DNA of 64,000 nt, from assembly GCA_028687995.1 (NCBI GenBank), contig JAQTZA010000004.1:124001-188000 (forward strand). The letters run 5' to 3'. Of this stretch, positions 53,266 through 62,166 are shown in pieces. A program made the translations under genes and the position numbers. The notes under the pieces were generated by a model, which made no database searches, had not been told where the DNA came from, and worked only from the letters and a program-made list of their open reading frames with translations. Numbering within the stretch: position 1 is the stretch's first letter; every line of letters begins with the position of its first letter. The DNA comes from Bacteroidales bacterium. GTDB lineage: Bacteria > Bacteroidota > Bacteroidia > Bacteroidales > UBA7332.

Positions 53266-54161
53266 TAATCTTGTAGAAAAAGCATAAGCGACGTTTTGTC
53301 GTTCATTTGCATTTTTTTCCGGATTCGATAAACTGCCTTTCGTACTGCCTCATAATTTGAAAAGTTCAAAATTGCAATTTCTTTCGAAGATAAGCCAATT
53401 TTGTAAAAAGCGCAAAGTCGCATTTCATTAGAGGTAAGTTCCGGAAATTGAAATCTCAGATTCTTGTAGAATTCCATGTTCAACTCTGTGAAGCGAGTTT
53501 CGAACATTTGCCAATTGAATGAGTTTGATTCGTGTTCGTATTTACTCAGGATTTTTAAAAATGGATTTCTTGTAGATGAAAGATCGAATACGTCTGACTG
53601 GAGAACATCTGATTTAATATTGTCTATCAGCTTTTTATTGTGTAGAATACTAATTGTAGATGCTATCAACTCTCTCTCTTTTTTATCAAGTTCATTTTGT
53701 AGAAGTTTTGCTTTCGTTTCTGACAAAAGAAGTTTTTGATCTGCTACCTCAATTTGCATATCAACGATTTGTTTAATATATTCGAAGGTAGAGATAGCAG
53801 AAGCCACTCGAGCCGCAAGCTCAATTTCGTCAATTGGTTTACGAACAAAATCGAATGCACCAGAATCAAGAGCTGTTTTCAAATCGCCTGAATCCGTTCT
53901 TACACCGGTTGAAATAATAATCGGTATATCAGATAATTCTGAATTTGCCTTTATCTCTTTGAGCACTTCTATTCCGCTTTTTTCAGGCATTATCCAGTCT
54001 AGAATAATCAATTGTGGAGAAACTTCTCTCACTCTATCCAATGCTAACAATGAGTTTTTTAACGTAAAAACCTCGTAGTTTAATTCTTCTAACAAATACT
54101 CGAATACGTCGATTGAGCTCTCATCGTCGTCGATTATCAATATTTTATACTTTGGCTTCAT
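53262..54161 (-). CDS. Response regulator with coiled coil and C-terminal helix-turn-helix
   Basis: 299 residues. Receiver domain 1-~125 with phosphoacceptor Asp55 (LIILDWIMPE) and KPID; a coiled-coil segment ~130-185 (ADQKLLLSETKAKLLQNELDKKERELI); C-terminal HTH at ~235-290 (FPELTSNEMRLCAFYKIGLSSKEIAILNFSNYEAVRKAVYRIRKK) of the LuxR/SARP-like type seen after TPR or REC domains in Bacteroidota. Encoded 6 bases downstream of the kinase gene, its likely partner. Confidence 0.88.
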   Translation of the reverse strand: MKPKYKILIIDDDESSIDVFEYLLEELNYEVFTLKNSLLALDRVREVSPQLIILDWIMPEKSGIEVLKEIKANSELSDIPIIISTGVRTDSGDLKTALDSGAFDFVRKPIDEIELAARVASAISTFEYIKQIVDMQIEVADQKLLLSETKAKLLQNELDKKERELIASTISILHNKKLIDNIKSDVLQSDVFDLSSTRNPFLKILSKYEHESNSFNWQMFETRFTELNMEFYKNLRFQFPELTSNEMRLCAFYKIGLSSKEIAILNFSNYEAVRKAVYRIRKKMQMNDKTSLMLFLQDY

Positions 54162-54167
54162 TTGTTT

Positions 54168-54950
54168 CTACTTTTGAATTGGAAAAGAGATGGTGAACGT
54201 TGATCCCTCATTCAGTTGACTAACGCAATTTATTTGCCCATTGTTATTCACTAATAGCTCTTTTGTGAGCAACAGTCCAAATCCCAAACCTGGCTCTTCA
54301 TTGGTGCCAATGCTTTTTTCGATTGCGTCGGGAGAAAATATGGTTTTGAGTTTTACGGGATCAATACCAATTCCAAAGTCTTGTATTGATATTTCGATTC
54401 GGTCGTTTATTTCTTGCGATATTATTTTAATAGTCGAATTCTCGTGACTAAATTTAATTGCGTTTGAAATCAAATTTCTGAGAATTGAAAATAGTTGAGC
54501 TTTGTTACATAAAAACGAGTTCAAATGAGAAAATGAAATATCGATCGTTATCGACTTCTCTTCAGTTTTATCTTTATACGCTAATAGTAAAGGATCTACA
54601 ATCTCCGACAGATTCGTTATTTGAAGTTTTTCACCACCATATCCGATTGCCATTTTGGACCATTCACGAATATTTGATAAAATTGAATAGGCTCTTTCTG
54701 CTGAATTGCGTATAGTTTTAAGCGGTTTTTTTAAACGTTCGGGTAACTCTTCGTCTGTCGATACTTTTCTTGAGAGCAGGAGTAAAGCGTTGAACGAGTT
54801 ATTCAAGTCATGAGAGAGAATTGAAATTAGTAGGTTCTTTTGTTTGAGTAATCTTTCATGTTCATCAAGACTAATCATTTTCCCGATTTCATTCTGCTCT
54901 TCAGATGGATACCAATCTGTTACATTATTAGTTTTCATAATAGTAGTCAC
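54168..54950 (-). CDS. Soluble sensor histidine kinase
   Basis: 260 residues without a transmembrane helix or recognisable input domain. H box SILSHDLNNSFNALLLL near residue 45, N box LRNLISNAIKFSHENS, G1 DFGIGID and G2 GLGFGLLLTKEL. The signal must come from a partner protein or a short N-terminal segment. Start may be an internal Met (residue 5). Confidence 0.87.
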   Translation of the reverse strand: MTTIMKTNNVTDWYPSEEQNEIGKMISLDEHERLLKQKNLLISILSHDLNNSFNALLLLSRKVSTDEELPERLKKPLKTIRNSAERAYSILSNIREWSKMAIGYGGEKLQITNLSEIVDPLLLAYKDKTEEKSITIDISFSHLNSFLCNKAQLFSILRNLISNAIKFSHENSTIKIISQEINDRIEISIQDFGIGIDPVKLKTIFSPDAIEKSIGTNEEPGLGFGLLLTKELLVNNNGQINCVSQLNEGSTFTISFPIQK

Positions 54951-55055
54951 TTTTTTTGGGTTCTAAAGATTCTTCATGATTATTTTGTATAATGAGCATC
55001 TATATTGCAAATGTATAATTTAATTTTTTATGTCCCTATTTTGTCCCGTTTTATT

Positions 55056-55088
55056 TTTGGAAAAATATATTAGAAGCCCCTATTTTTG
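55056..55088 (+). promoter_or_regulatory. Promoter upstream of the candidate RNA
   Basis: TTTG (55056-55059), 21-base spacer, TATTTTTG (55081-55088). Predicted transcription start near 55095. No open reading frame follows until 55374. Confidence 0.6.
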
Positions 55089-55094
55089 CAATAT

Positions 55095-55289
55095 AAAATT
55101 TTGAATAAAGATTTTTCAATAGTTAAGTAAATTGATAGGTGGTTTTTTTTGATGTTGCTAGAAATATCGAAAAAGAAATTATAAACCAGAGAACTTTGTT
55201 GATTTTTAGACCTTACACTCGTTGGTGGTACAAGTGGTGAACGGAATAAATAAAAGTTGATGTAAGATGTTCTCTGGTTTATTTTTTTG
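55095..55289 (+). ncRNA. Candidate structured RNA or leader of the LRR gene
   Basis: The downstream part forms a long stem: ATAAACCAGAGAAC (55181-55194) with GTTCTCTGGTTTAT (55269-55282), 14 perfect pairs, followed by TTTTTTG. Inside, CTTACA (55212-55217) pairs with TGTAAG (55261-55266), and CGTT/AACG can pair further in, leaving an asymmetric internal loop of 17 bases on the 5' side. A good promoter lies ~90 bases before the stem. It may be an independent ~195-base RNA or an attenuator-type leader. I cannot assign it to a known RNA family. The rest of the gap 54951-55373 holds no gene. Confidence 0.4.
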
Positions 55290-55373
55290 CCAAAATTCAC
55301 TTTATTCTAATATTTAACTCCTCTTTCGTAAAGCTTATTAATCAAAAAGCCACACTTTATCTAGTCCATCTAA

Positions 55374-56051
55374 ATGATATCATTACTGAAAAGACTGACA
55401 TTGTCTAAACTCTTTATATCCAGACGTGCTGAGAAGAAAATTATTCATTGCGAAAAATCTGGACTACTTCTAAAAAAATTGACTGATTCTGATATTTCAG
55501 ATTTAACCAGTTTGATCATCACTGGCGAACTGGATAAAAATGATTTTGGTACTATCAGAAAAATGATGAAATTACAAAACTTAGACCTAAGCGGAGTTCA
55601 AATTATAGACTCTAAAAACGAAAAGACAGAGCACTTACCCAAAGGAGCACTTGCTGATATTCGGGTGTTAGAAAACGTGATCTTACCTCGATCAATCTCC
55701 GTAATTGACGATTTAGCGTTTCACAAATGCTATCAGTTAAAACGCATTACAATTCCTCCAAGTGTTACTCATATTGGGTTCTCTGCTTTTTATAATTGCT
55801 CTTGTTTGGAAAATGTTGTGCTTCCCGAAAACTTGAAAAATTTAGGACATTGGTCGTTTTATGGTTGTCAAAACCTAAAATCGATAGTAAGTCATTCTAA
55901 ATCAGTTATACATCTTGGTTCAGAATCTTTCGTTTTTTATGGTGTCCCATACCAAAAGTGCATATTAACCGTTCCCAACGGATCAGTAAAACATTACTCT
56001 GAAGCTAATGTTTGGCGAAATTTTCAAAATATAACAATCTTTGAACAATAA
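55374..56051 (+). CDS. BspA-like leucine-rich-repeat protein without signal peptide
   Basis: 225 residues. From ~80 on it has four to five LRR_5 (BspA-type) units (LENVILPRSISVIDDLAF, LKRITIPPSVTHIGFSAF, LENVVLPENLKNLGHWSF, ...), ending in NGSVKHYSEANVWRNFQNI, the usual end of such proteins. Unlike most BspA-like proteins it has no recognisable signal peptide and starts with a basic, moderately hydrophobic segment. It lies between two groups of two-component genes. Role unknown; partner binding is likely. Confidence 0.82.
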   Translation: MISLLKRLTLSKLFISRRAEKKIIHCEKSGLLLKKLTDSDISDLTSLIITGELDKNDFGTIRKMMKLQNLDLSGVQIIDSKNEKTEHLPKGALADIRVLENVILPRSISVIDDLAFHKCYQLKRITIPPSVTHIGFSAFYNCSCLENVVLPENLKNLGHWSFYGCQNLKSIVSHSKSVIHLGSESFVFYGVPYQKCILTVPNGSVKHYSEANVWRNFQNITIFEQ

Positions 56052-56201
56052 AAAATGCGATCTCATTTTGATTTCAATCTCTCTAGAAATCAAGAAAACT
56101 AAACAATAATCCTTTTCATTTTCATTTTAATTCTTAAATTTGCTTTGTTCGATCTCTCTGATGCATTTCATTTATTTTGAGAGAGTTATACTTTGTATAT
56201 T

Positions 56202-57875
56202 ATGTATGCGAAGTTATGCAATAATGAACACACAACCCCAATACGAATGAGGCAAGAAGAGCAATTTGATCATAATAGTTTAATAAAAAAAATCGAGAAT
56301 TTGAATGCTGTCATCAATTCAATTCCCGATACCATGGTTATTCTAGATAAATTAGGAACCTACATTGAGCATTATCGCTCTTTTGACGAATCTCATGGGT
56401 TGCTCGACAAATCGATATTAGGATTGAGTGTATATGATGTTTATGATATTAAAACAGCCGAAATTCATCTTCGTAATATTCAATTTGCACTTCAATTCAA
56501 GGAGCCAATAACTTACGAATACCCGTTAGAAAAAAATGGAATAACCTCATTTTATGAAGTTCGAGCTATTGCTCTGTCTGACAATTCGATTCTTCAAATA
56601 ATTCGAAATATTACGAATCGAAGAATCGCTGAGCAGGAAATACAAGATTTAAACTCTTCTCTCGAAATCAAAATGGAAGGTAGAGCGAGCGAACTTGAAG
56701 AGGCAAGAAAAGAGGCCGAAAGCGCAAATTTAGCTAAAAGTGAATTCTTGTCTAGGATGAGTCACGAGCTACGCACTCCCATGAATTCGATATTGGGTTT
56801 TGCTCAATTGCTCAATATGGGAGAGCTTAATAAAGGTCAACAAAAGGGCGTAAATCACATTCTTAAAAGTGGAAATCATTTACTTGATTTAATAAATGAA
56901 ATATTAGATATTTCGCGAATTGAAGCAGGCAGAATGGCACTAAGTTTTCAATCAATACAGATGAAAAGTGTTATTGAAGAGATAATTGATACAATTAAAC
57001 CTATTGCAAACGAACGTCATATCACAATCGAATTTATCAATACTGATGAAAATTTGCTATACGTAAATGCCGATTTCAAAAGATTAAAACAAATATTGAT
57101 TAACCTTCTCAATAACGCTGTAAAATACAATAATAAGAATGGATTTATTTATATCGAATGTGATTTAAGAATAAACAAAGAAACGGGCGAGAATTTTTTA
57201 CGTACATCTATTAGAGATACGGGAATTGGAATTGATGAAGAGGATATTCCAAAATTATTCAATGCATTTGAGCGAATAAAAGCTGAGGGAACAAGGGTTG
57301 AGGGAACAGGTTTAGGCTTAGCATTAGTAAAGAAGCTAGTAGAAATCATGGATGGTCGCGTCGGAGTTTCGAGTCGTCCGATAAAAGGCAGCACCTTTTG
57401 GTTTGAACTTCCGTTAGTTGAGAATCAGTCACTCGAACTCGAAGAAAATTTTGAGCGGTTAAGTACTGTAATTACACCCATTATTAAAACTGGAAGAATT
57501 ATATATATTGAAGATAATCTGCCTAATCTTGAGTTAGTTACTGGCATTTTAGAGATCCATAGACCAAACATCGAATTACTTACGTCCCGATTTGGGAATT
57601 ACGCTGTCAATCTTTCCACAGTTCACAAGCCTGATTTAATTCTTTTAGATCTTGATTTGCCCGATATTTATGGAGGAGAAGTACTCAAAAACCTAAAAGC
57701 TGACTTGAATACAAAATCTATTCCTGTAGTGATAGTAAGTGCAGATGCAATGCCCAAAAAGATCGAACATCTGATGCAATCAGGAGCATCTGAATATTTG
57801 ACTAAACCACTTGATGTAGCATTATTTCTGAGAACAATCGATCAGTGGATATCGACTAAAAATGAAAAATCTTAA
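56202..57875 (+). CDS. PAS-containing hybrid histidine kinase
   Basis: About 557 residues. PAS sensor ~35-140 (NAVINSIPDTMVILDK ...), coiled coil ~145-180, H box FLSRMSHELRTPMNSILGF near 190, N box LINLLNNAVKYNNKNG, G1 DTGIGID and G2 GTGLGLALVKKL, then a receiver domain ~430-557 with acidic pocket YIEDN, phosphoacceptor in LILLDLDLPD and TKPLD. Cytoplasmic. A TTG three codons upstream and a later ATG at 56247 are alternative starts. Translationally linked to the next receiver gene. Confidence 0.9.
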   Translation: MYAKLCNNEHTTPIRMRQEEQFDHNSLIKKIENLNAVINSIPDTMVILDKLGTYIEHYRSFDESHGLLDKSILGLSVYDVYDIKTAEIHLRNIQFALQFKEPITYEYPLEKNGITSFYEVRAIALSDNSILQIIRNITNRRIAEQEIQDLNSSLEIKMEGRASELEEARKEAESANLAKSEFLSRMSHELRTPMNSILGFAQLLNMGELNKGQQKGVNHILKSGNHLLDLINEILDISRIEAGRMALSFQSIQMKSVIEEIIDTIKPIANERHITIEFINTDENLLYVNADFKRLKQILINLLNNAVKYNNKNGFIYIECDLRINKETGENFLRTSIRDTGIGIDEEDIPKLFNAFERIKAEGTRVEGTGLGLALVKKLVEIMDGRVGVSSRPIKGSTFWFELPLVENQSLELEENFERLSTVITPIIKTGRIIYIEDNLPNLELVTGILEIHRPNIELLTSRFGNYAVNLSTVHKPDLILLDLDLPDIYGGEVLKNLKADLNTKSIPVVIVSADAMPKKIEHLMQSGASEYLTKPLDVALFLRTIDQWISTKNEKS

Positions 57876-58311
57876 AGCTATGAAAAATCGCACATTTCCA
57901 GAAGCCAAAATACTCATTATCGATGATCAGGAGGCAAATATTGAAGTTCTTCTTGACCTATTGGAAATGCAAGGTTATTCTAATTTTATGACCTCTACCG
58001 ATTCACGGAAAACTGTAACTCTATATAAATCATTTCAGCCTGATATCATTTTATTGGATTTGATGATGCCTTATTTCAGTGGCTTCGAAGTGTTGGAACA
58101 ACTGTCAGCAATTATTCCAGAAGATGAATTTCTACCCATTCTGGTTTTAACAGCAGATATCAACCAGGAATCTCGTTTAAAAGCATTAAAAAATGGCGCC
58201 AGCGATTTCATCGTCAAGCCGTTAGATCTTATCGAAGTAGATTTGCGTATCAAAAATCTACTCTTCTCGCGGCATTATTATACGCTTTACAGAAATAGGA
58301 TGAAAGAGTAA
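57862..58311 (+). CDS. Single-domain response regulator
   Basis: 149 residues, a stand-alone receiver. Acidic pair DDQEAN, phosphoacceptor Asp in IILLDLMMPYFSGFEVLEQL near residue 67, Thr in LTADIN and Lys in IVKPLD. No output domain. Starts inside the end of the hybrid kinase gene (14-base overlap); an ATG at 57880, just after that stop, would remove the overlap. Likely takes phosphate from the preceding kinase, or works as a phosphorelay step. Confidence 0.88.
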   Translation: MKNLKAMKNRTFPEAKILIIDDQEANIEVLLDLLEMQGYSNFMTSTDSRKTVTLYKSFQPDIILLDLMMPYFSGFEVLEQLSAIIPEDEFLPILVLTADINQESRLKALKNGASDFIVKPLDLIEVDLRIKNLLFSRHYYTLYRNRMKE

Positions 58312-58385
58312 ACTGAAAAAACGAGTGGCGTTCATTATCTCTATATAATAGAGAAATAATGAACACCATTCTCAATTCAACACCA

Positions 58386-60731
58386 TTATTCAATCATCAG
58401 CGTCAGTTCGGTTAGATTTTCTTTTACTGACGAATTTCCTATCAATATTTTGAATTCTCCTGACTCAGTAATTCGTTTGTAATCTAAGCCAATCATTTCA
58501 AATGATTCCGCAGGTAATTCGATTTCTACCTCCTGCGCTTTTCCGACATCTACCGTCACACGTTTAAATCCTTTCAGTTGCATCACTGGTCGAGTTACAC
58601 TTGCTACTACATCTTTGACATATACTTGAACCACTTCATCGCCGATTTTATTCCCAGTATTAGTAAGTTTTGCCTTAACAATACAGGATTCACCTTTCTT
58701 GATTATTGACTTATTCAAAGTGCAATTTGAGATAGAAAAAGTGGTGTAACTCAATCCAAAACCAAATGGATAGAGCGGTGTGGAATCTTCGAAAAGATAG
58801 GATTTCAAGGTTCCTGAGGCACGTTGACTATAATACATAGGTAGATGCGCCGAGCTGCGAGGAATTGTCACGGGAAGCTTCCCTCCTGGATTAATTTCTC
58901 CAAAAAGTGTTTTTGTAATCACGTTTCCTGTCTCTTCACCAAGATACCATGCATCTAGTACGGCATTCGCTTTTTCGGCGATATAATTCACAGTGAGCGA
59001 TCTACCATGCATCAAAACCACAATCACAGGTGTTCCTGTTTCAACAATGGCTTTAACTAATTCATTCTGATTACCTACTAAATCAAGATTGGCTCGGTCT
59101 CCCAAATTACCATTGGAATAGATGGCTTCGCGAGTAGTGAAATAGTTATCACCAACGCAAACCACAGCTACATCGGCTTGTTTTGCTATATTGACGGCAT
59201 TGTTGATTTTTCCTATTTCTTGTTCGTATGGAATGGTTTCTATTTTGCCAGAATTCAGATTTCCAATCTCAAATTGAGAGGCTGATTTTTGCTTCGTAAT
59301 GGCACATCCTTCGGCGTAAATCACTTCGATTCCCGAACCAGAGAGATATTTCTCCAAACCATCCTGAATGGAGACAGCTTTGTATTTTCGAGGAGAATAA
59401 CCTCCCAAAATCACATTGTCGGCATTGGGTCCGATAAGTGCAATTTTCTTTAATTTAGATTTGTCTAATGGTAATATTTGTTTTTCATTCCTGAGTAATG
59501 TTATCGCTTTCGAACCCGCTGTAAATGCCAACTCTTTATTTTTGGGATTTGAGATAATCTCTGTTGTCAGCGTTTCATCGACATAAGGATTTTCAAATAA
59601 TCCGAGTAGAAATTTGACACGCAGAATCTCACGAACACGTTCATTCAGATAAGTTAAATAATTTGGATTTATAGGTAATGATTCTACCAAAGTTTGATAA
59701 CAAGCACTAATAGGAAGATCAAAATTGACTCCTGATTTCAGTGCTAGCAGTGCCGCATCGCTGTTATCTTTTGCTACATGATGAAGAATGTTAAGTCGTT
59801 CCACATCGTAATAATCGGAGGCTACTACACCTTTAAATTCTAGTTCTTGGCGTAATATTTTTGTCAACAAATAGTTGCTGCCGTGTGCAGGAACGCCATC
59901 TAATTCGCTGTGGGAAGGCATAATACCAAGTATGTGTCCCTTTTGAATCGCTGTTCTGAAAGGAGCTAATATTTCTTCTAAAAACACACGTTCGGTGATG
60001 TTTTCGGGTGCGAAGTTTCGACCGCCTTCGCATTGTCCATAACCAGCAAAATGTTTTGGTGAAGCAATAACGTGACTTTTGTCAACTTCAAATTTTCCGC
60101 CCTGAAGTCCAGTTACGCAAGCCAAACCCATTTGCGAAACAAGGAAAACATCTTCGCCGTAAGTCTCTTCCATTCGCCCCCAACGTGGATCGCGAGCAAT
60201 ATCTAAAACTGGACTAAATACGAAATTCGTACCTCGGCTTCGAGCTTCGAGGGCTGTTTGTGTAAAAATTTTCTGTATCAAGTCTGTATCCCAAGTGCCT
60301 GCTAATGCAATTGCTTGCGGGAATGAAGTGGCTCCATACGCCACAATGCCATGAAGTGCTTCGCCTTGAACTAACATCGGGATTCCGAGTCGCGAATTTT
60401 CTATTACAAAGCGTTGCGCTTCGTTGATTGTTTTGGCATCATCTGCTGCATTTCGAGGAGAATTGATGTATTGCAAGGCTCCAATTCCTTTCAGGAAATT
60501 TTCGCGGGTTAATTTATTGTAAACTGTTTTGCCTGTATCGTCAACATCTTGTTTGAGAAATCCACTGCTGAGCTGATTGACTTTTTCAGCTAATGTCATC
60601 TCTTTTAAGAGTAACTCCACACGTTTATCGATAGGCAGTTTGGGGTTAAGATAGGCTTTGTTAGGAGTGCTAGCTAATGAAATGCCTATAGCCACGAAAG
60701 AAAGAAACAGATTTTTTATTAATTGATTCAT
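58386..60731 (-). CDS. Secreted glycoside hydrolase family 3 (beta-glucosidase-like)
   Basis: About 781 residues from the ATG at 60731; a signal peptide spans ~1-21. N-terminal TIM barrel with GHILGIMPSHSELDGVPAHGS and the nucleophile region KGVVASDYYDVERL (Asp in SDY), then the alpha/beta sandwich (IALIGPNADNVILGGYS) and the fibronectin III-like C-terminal domain (YPFGFGLSYTTF). Cleaves beta-linked terminal glucose, xylose or similar residues. Seven codons 5' of 60731 belong to the intergenic region. Directly downstream of the sulfatase, probably one transcript. Confidence 0.94.
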   Translation of the reverse strand: MNQLIKNLFLSFVAIGISLASTPNKAYLNPKLPIDKRVELLLKEMTLAEKVNQLSSGFLKQDVDDTGKTVYNKLTRENFLKGIGALQYINSPRNAADDAKTINEAQRFVIENSRLGIPMLVQGEALHGIVAYGATSFPQAIALAGTWDTDLIQKIFTQTALEARSRGTNFVFSPVLDIARDPRWGRMEETYGEDVFLVSQMGLACVTGLQGGKFEVDKSHVIASPKHFAGYGQCEGGRNFAPENITERVFLEEILAPFRTAIQKGHILGIMPSHSELDGVPAHGSNYLLTKILRQELEFKGVVASDYYDVERLNILHHVAKDNSDAALLALKSGVNFDLPISACYQTLVESLPINPNYLTYLNERVREILRVKFLLGLFENPYVDETLTTEIISNPKNKELAFTAGSKAITLLRNEKQILPLDKSKLKKIALIGPNADNVILGGYSPRKYKAVSIQDGLEKYLSGSGIEVIYAEGCAITKQKSASQFEIGNLNSGKIETIPYEQEIGKINNAVNIAKQADVAVVCVGDNYFTTREAIYSNGNLGDRANLDLVGNQNELVKAIVETGTPVIVVLMHGRSLTVNYIAEKANAVLDAWYLGEETGNVITKTLFGEINPGGKLPVTIPRSSAHLPMYYSQRASGTLKSYLFEDSTPLYPFGFGLSYTTFSISNCTLNKSIIKKGESCIVKAKLTNTGNKIGDEVVQVYVKDVVASVTRPVMQLKGFKRVTVDVGKAQEVEIELPAESFEMIGLDYKRITESGEFKILIGNSSVKENLTELTLMIE

Positions 60732-60759
60732 ATTTTTATATTTGATAGTCAAAGAGAAA

Positions 60760-62142
60760 TTAGTCGAGTGGGGCTGGAACCGCTAAGCTGAAAATGGTTT
60801 TAGATTCAAGTTTAGTTCCTTTGGTGATACCTTTCCACCACTGGTTTATTTCCGATTTCATGGTTTCAATTTGCTGTTTATATTGAGCCTGTTCGTGGAG
60901 ATCATTTTTCTCGTATGGATCAGTCGTAATATTGAAAAACTCAACCCTATTTTTACTCCACACTAATTTCCAATTTCCGTCCGTCATAGCGCACAAACCT
61001 CTATTGGCCCAGAAGCTTTTTCGTGGTTGAAGTTTTTTTCCCGAAAGCAAAAGAGGAGTAAGAGATTCTCCATCTACTTTTGTCGTTTTATTCTTTACAC
61101 CACAAAACTCAAGAATGGTTGGCATCAAATCCATAGACATCAATAATTGATTCGTAGTTTTGTGCTGTTTAATCCGTTTTGGATAGGAGAAAATGGCTGG
61201 TACACGTGTTCCACCTTCGTACAATACACCTTTCCAACCTCTGAAATCGCCATTGGGTGATGGGTATTTTTCGGTGGCATTTTGTTCTGCTCCATTATCA
61301 GATAAGAATATAATCAGTGTGTTTTCGCGCTTTCCTTGTCTGTTGAGTTCTTTGATAATAGCTTGTAATCCTTCGTCAATCGAATACACCATTTCGCGGT
61401 AGCGACGGCGGTAATCGGCAGTATCCATCTGAATATCGTGACGGTAAGCATAGAAATTGCTCGTCCGTAATGGCGCATCATTTGGCCCTTGCATGGGCAC
61501 GTGAATAGCTGCATGCGAAATATACATAAAGAACGGTTTATCTGTCGATTCTTTGATGAAATCCACCGCATGTTTGTTTATCAATGTAGATGCATATCCA
61601 GACTCATCTTTTAGCTCTTTGTTGTGCCACCAATCGACTTCTTTCGACGTATTAATGTGAGAAATAAAATCGATATTTCCTTTCATATATCCTCTAAACT
61701 CATCAAATCCGTAATTAGTCGGATTGAATTTGATATCTTGTCCTAAATGCCATTTTCCAAATATTCCCGTGTGATAACCAGATTGTTGAAGCATTTTCAC
61801 AAACGTGGTGTATTTGATCGGATCTAAACCATCCATGCGGTCTTTTTCAGAATAAATATGGTCGAGACCGGTTCGCTGCTGATACATTCCTGTGAGAATA
61901 GAGACTCTGGTGGGAGAACTTACAGGCGCATTGGTATGGAAGTTAGTACAGACAACACCCTCCTTGGCTAAATTGTCGATGGCTGGAGTTTTTACACCTT
62001 TGCCTCCGAAACAATTGACGCCTGCATAGCCCATGTCATCTGCAAGAATTAGTATCACGTTGGGACGTTCGTGCGTAGTTTTAGCGGCCATTTGTCCTGA
62101 AACGAGCAGAAGTGGAATGGCAATTTGATTGAACTTATTCAT
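60760..62142 (-). CDS. Secreted sulfatase (Ser-type)
   Basis: 460 residues, signal peptide ~1-20. Metal motif LILADDMGYAG, and the catalytic signature reads VSSPTRVSILTG: Ser75 occupies the formylglycine position instead of Cys, so maturation would need an anaerobic sulfatase-maturating enzyme (anSME). Further motifs GKWHLG and SDNGAE are intact. Removes sulfate from a polysaccharide, in concert with the GH3 enzyme 28 bases downstream. No anSME gene is in the window. Confidence 0.93.
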   Translation of the reverse strand: MNKFNQIAIPLLLVSGQMAAKTTHERPNVILILADDMGYAGVNCFGGKGVKTPAIDNLAKEGVVCTNFHTNAPVSSPTRVSILTGMYQQRTGLDHIYSEKDRMDGLDPIKYTTFVKMLQQSGYHTGIFGKWHLGQDIKFNPTNYGFDEFRGYMKGNIDFISHINTSKEVDWWHNKELKDESGYASTLINKHAVDFIKESTDKPFFMYISHAAIHVPMQGPNDAPLRTSNFYAYRHDIQMDTADYRRRYREMVYSIDEGLQAIIKELNRQGKRENTLIIFLSDNGAEQNATEKYPSPNGDFRGWKGVLYEGGTRVPAIFSYPKRIKQHKTTNQLLMSMDLMPTILEFCGVKNKTTKVDGESLTPLLLSGKKLQPRKSFWANRGLCAMTDGNWKLVWSKNRVEFFNITTDPYEKNDLHEQAQYKQQIETMKSEINQWWKGITKGTKLESKTIFSLAVPAPLD

Positions 62143-62166
62143 TATTTTTAGTTTTTAGTTTCTGAA

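Noticed and set aside
55070-55300. 76-codon minus-strand frame across the RNA candidate
   Set aside because: No start-site support or family signal, and the long palindrome explains the sequence better.
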